Shown here piece after piece: positions 1 through 4,970 of a DNA stretch of 8,428 nucleotides. The translations under genes were made by a program, and so were the position numbers. The notes under the pieces are model-generated. The model ran no database searches and was not told where the DNA came from. It was given only the letters and a program-made list of their open reading frames with translations. The stretch spans positions 1-8,428 of the forward strand of contig JBBRLG010000331.1 in the NCBI GenBank assembly GCA_038231495.1, in the 5' to 3' direction. The DNA is from JBBRLG01 sp038231495. Lineage in GTDB: Bacteria > Planctomycetota > Planctomycetia > Gemmatales > Gemmataceae. Positions within the stretch are counted from its first letter, which is position 1, and each line of letters starts with the position of its first letter.

Positions 1-1
1 C

Positions 2-32
2 GCGACCGGAGGTTGTCACTCACTCCGGTCGC
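2..32. repeat. Stem-loop downstream of the ABC exporter-like gene
   Basis: GCGACCGGAG (2-11) and CTCCGGTCGC (23-32) are perfect 10-bp arms with an 11-nt loop, beginning 32 bases after the stop codon in the direction of transcription. No T-run is visible before the window ends. One arm is part of the dispersed repeat at 23-50. It may act as a terminator or just mark a repeat-rich boundary. Confidence 0.45.
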
Positions 33-50
33 TTACGCTCCCGGCGCGCC
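23..50 (-). repeat. Dispersed 28-nt repeat, left copy
   Basis: Read on the minus strand this begins GGCGCGCCGGGAGCGTAAG and continues CGACCGGAG. It matches 26 of 28 bases with the plus-strand sequence at 8379-8406. The two copies lie at opposite window ends in opposite orientation, both outside genes. Confidence 0.6.
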
Positions 51-64
51 AATCGGTGCGGTTA

Positions 65-2320
65 TCAGAGCTGCTCGACCATCTCGTTGAATTCCAGGTA
101 ATGCAGGTGCCGGTAAAGCGGGTTTTCCGTGAGCAGTTCTTTGTGAACCCCCGCCGCGACGACGTGCCCTTTGTGTACCAGGAAAAGCTGGTCGCACGAG
201 CGGATCGTCGAAATGCGGTGCGGCAGGAAGATGGCCGTGCGCCCCGGCAACATGCGCGTAAACGTGTCATCGAGCAGGTTCTTGACGTCCTCGTCCAGCG
301 TAACCGACGGCTCCTCGATGATGAGCAGCGCGGGGTCGCGCAGGATAGCCCGCGCCAGGGCGATGCGGAACTGTTGATCGACGGTCAGTGAATGACCCAG
401 TTCGCCAATCGGGGTCTCGTAGCCCTCCGGCAAACTCTGAATGAAGTGGTGGGCGTGCGCGACCTTGGCCGCTTCGATAATGTGCGGCAACGTGTACGCC
501 GAGTCGCCGCAGCCGATGTTGTTCGCTACCGTGTCGTGGAACACGAGGTTGTGCTGCAACACCGTCGCCACCTGCGCCCGCAGCGAGTCCAGCGTCACCC
601 ACCGCAAATTGTGCTTGTCGATGCGGATTTCGCCCGCCGACGGGTCCAGCAGCCGTGCTATCAAGTAAACCAGGGCGTGTTTTTCGAGGTCGTCCGCGCC
701 GATCAGGCCGACGCGCTGGCCGGCCGGGATGGTTAGCGACACGTCTTCGAGCAGCATGCGCTGGCTGCCCGGTTCCGCCAGGCTCACCTTGTCGAACTCG
801 ATCCGCTTGGTCAGGGGCGGCAAGAACTCTGCCCCGACCACCTGGCCGACTTCGCTTTTGCGCTCCAGGAAGCGAAACACCTGCCGGGCCGAGTCTGCGC
901 CCCGCCGCAAGATTCGCCGGGCGGCGAACCACAATTCCAGCGGCCGGTACAGGCTAATGAGTGCCGTGGTCAACGCCACCATGCGGGCCACGCCCATGTA
1001 GCCGTTCAGTACGATCACGCCGGCGACAAACAACAGGTTGAGGGCGCAGAGCATGGCGAGGAATAGCAGGATCGGCTGGGAAAGCGCCTCACCGCGTAGC
1101 CGAACGAGTTGGATGCGGGCGTATTGCGACAGCTGGCGTTCGACGCGGGCCTGGTTAAACGCCTCCATCAGGTAGCACTTCACCAGGCGCATGAGCATCA
1201 GACTTTCGCGCATGACCGTGAGCCGTTCGCCCGCGCGGTTGGTCGCCAGTTTGCCCGTCCGCCGGAAGTAGGCCGAGATTTGCCCGCCGATGATCCAAAC
1301 CAGCACCGCAAAGATGAGGAAGGCCAGGGTCAAATACATATCGACGACGAAGGCGAACAGCAGCAGCAGGATGAACTTGATCGGCTCGCGGAAGTAGACG
1401 GTCAGCCGAACGAAGAGGGCGTCGTGGACGGCCTCGACGTGCCGGGTAAAGACCGTGACGGCCTCGCTCGGCCCCAGGGCACGGAAGGCCAACGTGCCAA
1501 GGCGGAATGTGTGGTGGTAGACGCCGCGCCGCAACCGCGTGGCTGCCTCGGTGGTCGCGCGCGCCGCCATGTCGCGCATGAGGACATTTAAGCCAGTACC
1601 AAGAATGGTAAGCAGGAAGGCGGCAAGGAGCAGGCCGATCAGGTACGTCTTGATCCGCGACGCCGGGTCGTTGGCGGCGTTCCACATCCACGGGTTCCAG
1701 CGGGCGACGGTGCCGAACATCGGCGTCAGTCGCTCGCCGTTCGCGTCGTAGCGCACCAGCAGGCTCAGCACGCCGCGGTCGATCTCGTCGTAGTCCCTGC
1801 CCCCCAGTAGCTCGGCACGCTTTTCGTCGTTGCCGATGTCGTAGTGCCGCAAGACTTCGCCGACGTTGGCGCGCCATAACAGGTCCAGCTGCGCGCGGGG
1901 CAGGTCGTCGAGTGACGACAAGTCTTTCAGCTTGTCCGCGTCCTCGGCCGGCACAGGAGCCGGCACAAAGTAGGCGAGTTGGCGTTTGCGCTCCGCCGGA
2001 TCGAGGGTGGCCCATTTATTCTTGAACCGTTCCTGCTGCTGGGCGCTCAGGGCGTGGAAATTGGGGATACGCCCGCGCGTCACCAACAAGTCGGTAAAGA
2101 GCATCAGAACGACGAGGAGCAGCACGAAAACGAAGGCGCTGCCGACTCCGGCACCGTGGGCCGCCCATTTGGCCACGGCGTTGTAATTCAGGTAGGTACA
2201 GGCCTTGGCAAAGGCGTTGGGTGCTGGCTCGTTGTCCACGGGGCCTCCTCGGACGGGTGGGGTGGGGGCCGAAGGTGGTCCGCTGGTGGGACAGGAAGCG
2301 CAAGCGCTCGTATCGGCCAC
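65..2320 (-). CDS. ABC exporter-like membrane protein with degenerate ATPase domain
   Basis: This 751-residue protein has the plan of a type I ABC exporter half-transporter. There is one helix at about residues 60-81, a soluble insert at 82-222, a second helix at 224-247, hydrophobic pairs at about 312-350 and 415-460, and a nucleotide-binding domain from about 505 to the end. The binding domain aligns well with the family but lacks key residues. The A-loop aromatic is Glu516, Walker A reads GADDLEKH (541-548, only the Lys kept), the signature reads LTVDQ (645-649), and Walker B ends IIEE (667-670) with Glu for Asp. Gln589, Glu670 and His701 remain. ATP hydrolysis is therefore doubtful; a regulatory, nucleotide-independent or heterodimeric role is possible. 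The substrate is unknown. The first codon here is GTG at 2320, without a well-spaced ribosome binding site. An in-frame GTG at 2239 (Val28) follows GGAGG by 4 nt and would give 724 residues, dropping an Ala/Pro/Ser-rich tail. No frameshift or internal stop is seen. Confidence 0.85.
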   Translation of the reverse strand: MADTSACASCPTSGPPSAPTPPVRGGPVDNEPAPNAFAKACTYLNYNAVAKWAAHGAGVGSAFVFVLLLVVLMLFTDLLVTRGRIPNFHALSAQQQERFKNKWATLDPAERKRQLAYFVPAPVPAEDADKLKDLSSLDDLPRAQLDLLWRANVGEVLRHYDIGNDEKRAELLGGRDYDEIDRGVLSLLVRYDANGERLTPMFGTVARWNPWMWNAANDPASRIKTYLIGLLLAAFLLTILGTGLNVLMRDMAARATTEAATRLRRGVYHHTFRLGTLAFRALGPSEAVTVFTRHVEAVHDALFVRLTVYFREPIKFILLLLFAFVVDMYLTLAFLIFAVLVWIIGGQISAYFRRTGKLATNRAGERLTVMRESLMLMRLVKCYLMEAFNQARVERQLSQYARIQLVRLRGEALSQPILLFLAMLCALNLLFVAGVIVLNGYMGVARMVALTTALISLYRPLELWFAARRILRRGADSARQVFRFLERKSEVGQVVGAEFLPPLTKRIEFDKVSLAEPGSQRMLLEDVSLTIPAGQRVGLIGADDLEKHALVYLIARLLDPSAGEIRIDKHNLRWVTLDSLRAQVATVLQHNLVFHDTVANNIGCGDSAYTLPHIIEAAKVAHAHHFIQSLPEGYETPIGELGHSLTVDQQFRIALARAILRDPALLIIEEPSVTLDEDVKNLLDDTFTRMLPGRTAIFLPHRISTIRSCDQLFLVHKGHVVAAGVHKELLTENPLYRHLHYLEFNEMVEQL
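2237..2248 (-). promoter_or_regulatory. Ribosome binding site and alternative GTG start of the ABC exporter-like gene
   Basis: On the minus strand GGAGG (2248-2244) is followed by CCCC and an in-frame GTG (2239-2237). The longer start at 2320 has only GGAG 2 nt away, which is too close, or AGGAG 13 nt away, which is too far. This site may be the true start. The 4-nt spacing is slightly short, so the choice remains open. Confidence 0.45.
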
Positions 2321-2352
2321 CGCTCCGGAACCACTCCTGCTGATACTAACAA

Positions 2353-2398
2353 ATTTCCGCCCGTTTGCACGCCGAACCGGCGCGAACTGCGCGGAAAT
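2353..2398. repeat. Inverted repeat upstream of the ABC exporter-like gene
   Basis: ATTTCCGC (2353-2360) and GCGGAAAT (2391-2398) are perfect 8-bp arms. Inside them GCCG (2371-2374) and CGGC (2378-2381) can form a small inner stem. The structure lies 33 bases before the longer start codon of the exporter-like gene. It could be a leader structure, an operator, or part of the end of the permease transcript. No function can be assigned. Confidence 0.4.
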
Positions 2399-2416
2399 GG
2401 CCCCGAATTGGCGGCA

Positions 2417-2442
2417 AAATGTGTACCGCCCGCGAGGTACAC
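2417..2442 (-). terminator. Terminator-like hairpin after the ABC-2 permease gene
   Basis: On the minus strand GTGTACC (2442-2436) and GGTACAC (2427-2421) form a perfect 7-bp stem with an 8-nt loop, followed by ATTTTG. It starts 17 bases after the permease stop codon. The T-run is short, so this may be a weak intrinsic terminator or a processing hairpin. If it works, the exporter-like gene would be transcribed separately from the permease. Confidence 0.4.
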
Positions 2443-2459
2443 CTGCTTCCGGGTCGCAA

Positions 2460-3719
2460 TCAGGCCAGATCGCGGTCCTCGAACAGGATCAGCCCCATGA
2501 ACAGCACGATGGCGGAATAGAGGATGCCGTAGAAAAGCACCGAGCCAAGGTAGTAGGCATAAACTCCCGGCTCCGGCGGCGAGTCGCCCACCAGGCGCGG
2601 GCTGACCCGGAAGAATTCCAGGGCCGGCAACAGCGTGTCGAAGACCTGGGCGACGAAGTTTAACACCGTGGAGCCTAACAGCTGTGACGAGGTCGAATCA
2701 TCCGGCTGTGCCTGCGCCCTGGCACCGATCTGGACGAGGTGAGGGCTGAGATGCGCCAGAAAGTAAATGGCGAGGATGCCGGTGAGGTTGATGACCATGG
2801 GCACCCGCGTCGCGAACGACACCGCGAAGGCGACGAGGACCATGACCTGACAGAAACTCAGCACCAGGCCGGGCAGCGTATCCAGCATGTGTTGCGTCCA
2901 CAGGCCGATGCCGCGCACAAACTCACTGGCGTCGCCCGGCAGCGCCAGGTAGTTGACCGTCGCGTTCACCCATTCCGGCGTCGTTACCGGGTCCATCTTG
3001 TCAAACCAGTGTTTGAACACGAGGATTTCCTGAAAGTAGAATCCCAGGATGCCAAACATAAGGGCCGATGCGAGCATGATGCCGACGAACTTGCCGAGCA
3101 AGAACTGGCGGCGGGAAACCGGCTTGCTCATGAGGGTGATGGCGGTCCGGCCTTCGATTTCGTCGGTCACGAAAAGGGTGGCGGCGAGGACGCCGAATAC
3201 GACCGTGGCGAGCATGATCGTGTCGTAGCCAAGCTCCTTGGTCATGATGTAGTCTTCGCCGAACGTGAAATACGGGATAATCGGCGCGGCGGTCAGGGCC
3301 GTGAAGGCGAAGATGACGATCAGCCAGAACATGGGCTGGCGGACCCCTTCGCGAAACGCCGCCTGGGCCACGGCACCGCCCTTGGGCCACACCTTCAGCA
3401 TGACAAAAATCGTGAAGATGATCGCATCGAGTGTCAACTGCACTTGCAGGATGGAGGCGTACACCGAACCCATCGATTCGAGGGAACTGAACCCTTGCGT
3501 GCCGAGGAAGGGTACGAGGAGGGCAATGAGAACGATTATGCCAAGGCGCGTCGCAACCCGCCATCGCCCGAACGATTGGAAGGGACCCGACGGGCTTCGA
3601 TGCAACTGGTCAAACACCTGATGGCGCTGAAAAAACAAGACGCTCAACCAGGGTAGCGCCGCCGCCCCTTGCAGGAGGGTTCCGCCGAACACCATCAAGA
3701 AAAACGGCATCGAGAACAT
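2460..3719 (-). CDS. ABC-2 type transporter permease (NosY-like family)
   Basis: This 419-residue polytopic membrane protein has about nine hydrophobic segments, at roughly 5-30, 57-77, 88-110, 131-152, 167-185, 211-230, 281-302, 308-326 and 390-412. The most telling stretch is residues 177-211, where LFVTDEIEGRTAITLMSKPV leads into SRRQFLLGK. The acidic E-x-x-x-G-T/R pattern before a Lys-Pro-Val-Ser-R element is typical of ABC-2 permeases of the multicopper-maturation (NosY-like) type, many of which have unknown substrates. The C-terminus ends FEDRDLA, resembling the short charged tail common in this family. Such permeases normally work with a separate ATPase, and none with intact motifs is encoded beside it. 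The downstream ABC protein carries its own membrane domain and a damaged ATPase domain. The start is ATG at 3719 with no convincing ribosome binding site; an ATG at residue 4 is an equally plausible start. Confidence 0.85.
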   Translation of the reverse strand: MFSMPFFLMVFGGTLLQGAAALPWLSVLFFQRHQVFDQLHRSPSGPFQSFGRWRVATRLGIIVLIALLVPFLGTQGFSSLESMGSVYASILQVQLTLDAIIFTIFVMLKVWPKGGAVAQAAFREGVRQPMFWLIVIFAFTALTAAPIIPYFTFGEDYIMTKELGYDTIMLATVVFGVLAATLFVTDEIEGRTAITLMSKPVSRRQFLLGKFVGIMLASALMFGILGFYFQEILVFKHWFDKMDPVTTPEWVNATVNYLALPGDASEFVRGIGLWTQHMLDTLPGLVLSFCQVMVLVAFAVSFATRVPMVINLTGILAIYFLAHLSPHLVQIGARAQAQPDDSTSSQLLGSTVLNFVAQVFDTLLPALEFFRVSPRLVGDSPPEPGVYAYYLGSVLFYGILYSAIVLFMGLILFEDRDLA

Positions 3720-3762
3720 CGGCTAATCTCTGGAGTGATTGCTTGCCGGACAGTCAACAAAG

Positions 3763-3779
3763 GCAACCGGCCCGGTTGC
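3763..3779. repeat. 17-nt palindrome before the ABC-2 permease gene
   Basis: GCAACCGG and CCGGTTGC flank a single C, giving a perfect palindrome 43 bases upstream of the permease start. On the minus strand it is followed by CTTTGTTG, so it could be a weak terminator hairpin for nadK. Its symmetry also fits a binding site for a dimeric regulator of the permease gene. The sequence does not decide between these. Confidence 0.35.
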
Positions 3780-3795
3780 GGTCTTACTAATGCGG

Positions 3796-3864
3796 GATCA
3801 AGGGAGTTGTATTCGTCTCCCTGGGAGTGCCGGTCGCCAAAGGAAAAACCCAACTCCCTCGATC
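3796..3864. repeat. 14-nt inverted repeat in the nadK to permease gap
   Basis: GATCAAGGGAGTTG (3796-3809) and CAACTCCCTCGATC (3851-3864) are inverse copies with one mismatch, which is a G-U pair in one of the two possible transcripts. The 41-nt interior contains the perfect palindrome CTCCCTGGGAG (3817-3827). The element begins 23 bases after the nadK stop codon, so it would form a branched hairpin in the nadK 3' region. It may be a terminator without a T-run or a small mobile palindromic repeat. Confidence 0.45.
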
Positions 3865-3887
3865 GCGCGCGCGTTACCCCTCCTACG

Positions 3888-4739
3888 TCACGACCCGGAC
3901 GAAGGTTCAGCGCGATAATTCGGTTGCGTACCCCAGCGCAGCTTGTCGCGCAGGGTTTGGTAATAACTGCGCCCCGGCACCTTCACCAGGCTGAAGCTGA
4001 CCGGGGCCTTGCGCACCGTCACCTGATGGCCGACCGTCATGAGGATGTGTTCCTGCCCGTCGATGATGAGCGTGGTGTTGGAGGAAGCCCGCCGCACTGC
4101 GATGGTATAGACTTTGTCGGCGGAATCGACCACGGGTCGGTTGGTCAACGTGTGCGGGCAAATGGGCGTGATGACGAACGCTTCCAGACCCTGGCCGAGA
4201 ATGGGACCGCCCGCCGACAGGCTGTGCGCGGTGGAACCGACGGGCGTGCTGACGATGAGGCCGTCGCCGCTGTAGCGCGAGACGGGTTCGCCATCGACGA
4301 TGAGATCGAGGTCGATCATGTGAAAGGGCGGCCCGGTCTGGATGGCGATTTCATTCAGGCCGAGGATTACGCGCCGGTCCCCTACCCCGTCGATCACGCA
4401 CTCGAACATGAGGTGCCGCGTGACGCGGTATTCGCCGCGGGCGACTGCCGGGAAGCAGGTACGCAACTCGTCCGGGCTGAGGTCCGCAAGGAAGCCGAGT
4501 TTGCCGAGGTTGACGCCGAGGACGGGCGTTTGCCGATAACCCATTTGCCGGGCGGCGCGGAGGATGGCCCCGTCGCCGCCGAGCACGAGGCAGATGTCGG
4601 CGCTCGTCTCGGCCAGGTTAAGTTCCTGGCGGAGATCGACGGCGACCACTTCGGCATGATCGCGGAGGAACGGGATGAGAAGCTCGGCTTCTTCGAGGAC
4701 GCCCGATCGTTCCGGATTACCGAGAACGAGGACGCGCAT
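3888..4739 (-). CDS. nadK: NAD kinase
   Basis: This 283-residue cytosolic enzyme phosphorylates NAD to NADP using ATP (or polyphosphate in some homologues). The length is normal for bacterial NAD kinases. Visible family motifs are GGDG (54-57, with Asp56 as the expected catalytic aspartate), LGFLADL (71-77 region), NE (129-130) for adenine or ribose contacts, and DGLIVSTPVGSTAHSLSAGG (159-178), the glycine-rich signature. PICPHTLTNRP (192-202) is the C-terminal substrate-binding element. The residue after GGDG is Ala where Thr is common. The start is ATG at 4739, with GAGG 7 nt upstream on the minus strand. It lies downstream of dxs across a 231-bp gap filled by a repeat element. NADPH is used by the MEP pathway reductoisomerase, so the neighbourhood makes metabolic sense. 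Confidence in the function is high. Confidence 0.96.
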   Translation of the reverse strand: MRVLVLGNPERSGVLEEAELLIPFLRDHAEVVAVDLRQELNLAETSADICLVLGGDGAILRAARQMGYRQTPVLGVNLGKLGFLADLSPDELRTCFPAVARGEYRVTRHLMFECVIDGVGDRRVILGLNEIAIQTGPPFHMIDLDLIVDGEPVSRYSGDGLIVSTPVGSTAHSLSAGGPILGQGLEAFVITPICPHTLTNRPVVDSADKVYTIAVRRASSNTTLIIDGQEHILMTVGHQVTVRKAPVSFSLVKVPGRSYYQTLRDKLRWGTQPNYRAEPSSGS

Positions 4740-4816
4740 CAGAAAGCCTCGTGGTAGAGGAGATTAAACCACGGAAGACACGGAAAACACGGAAAAAAAT
4801 GCGGTAGCCGCTCACT

Positions 4817-4835
4817 CCCCCCTTGCGAAGGGGGG
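4817..4835. repeat. C-run/G-run hairpin, copy 1
   Basis: CCCCCCTT (4817-4824) pairs perfectly with AAGGGGGG (4828-4835) around a GCG loop. It is followed by TAGGGGGGGTTAAG and then ACGGA, a tail shared with the copy at 6971-7012. Two adjacent seven-G runs (4830-4836 and 4839-4845) give quadruplex potential on the plus strand. Confidence 0.7.
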
Positions 4836-4864
4836 GTAGGGGGGGTTAAGAACGGACATCCACT

Positions 4865-4887
4865 CCCCCCCCCCTTCGCAAGGGGGG
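4865..4887. repeat. C-run/G-run hairpin, copy 2, inverse orientation
   Basis: Ten C residues (4865-4874) and TT are followed by the loop CGC and AAGGGGGG (4880-4887), giving an 8-bp stem. The loop and flank order is the inverse of copy 1, so the two copies together form the core of the larger palindromic element. Confidence 0.7.
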
Positions 4888-4970
4888 AGAAGTTGATGCC
4901 GGTGAACGGTTGCAAAATGCGAAGCTACTCGTCTGTCTTTTTTCCGTGTTTTCCGTGTCTTCCGTGGTGA

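Larger units (their letters stand above)
4768..4968. repeat. MITE-like palindromic element with perfect 31-bp inverted arms
   Basis: The arms at 4768-4798 and 4938-4968 are exact inverse complements over 31 bp. Each arm contains three tandem 9-nt units of the form CACGGAARA (left copy 4770-4778, 4779-4787 and 4788-4796) followed by an A-run. The 139-nt interior holds two C-run/G-run hairpins in roughly inverse orientation. The right arm begins 2 nt after the dxs stop codon, and the left arm ends 28 nt before the nadK start, leaving only the ribosome binding site outside. There is no room for a transposase. It resembles a miniature inverted-repeat or REP-type element. In RNA it would fold into one long hairpin that could end, stabilise or process the transcript. 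No target-site duplication was identified. Confidence 0.75.

Noticed and set aside
1109..1591. 160-codon plus-strand frame inside the exporter-like gene
   Set aside because: The composition (Asp, Glu, Gln, Arg) is what antisense reading of hydrophobic codons gives, and no motif is present.
65..2320. Exporter-like gene as a pseudogene
   Set aside because: The frame is intact for over 2.2 kb, the domain order and family spacing are preserved, and the changes are substitutions at motif positions rather than frameshifts or stops. Walker A was re-read base by base at 677-700 and the frame holds.
2739..3656. 305-codon plus-strand open frame opposite the permease gene
   Set aside because: It is very rich in charged residues, His and Gly, has no recognisable domain, and lies wholly antisense to a clear membrane protein. 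It is a shadow frame produced by high GC content.
3669..4757. 362-codon plus-strand open frame opposite nadK
   Set aside because: It is antisense to an unmistakable NAD kinase and has no family motifs. It also runs through the intergenic inverted repeat, so it is a GC-driven artefact.
4768..4968. CRISPR-like reading of the short tandem 9-nt units and hairpins
   Set aside because: The units are adjacent with no spacers, and the only longer repeats are two inverted arms, so this is not an array.
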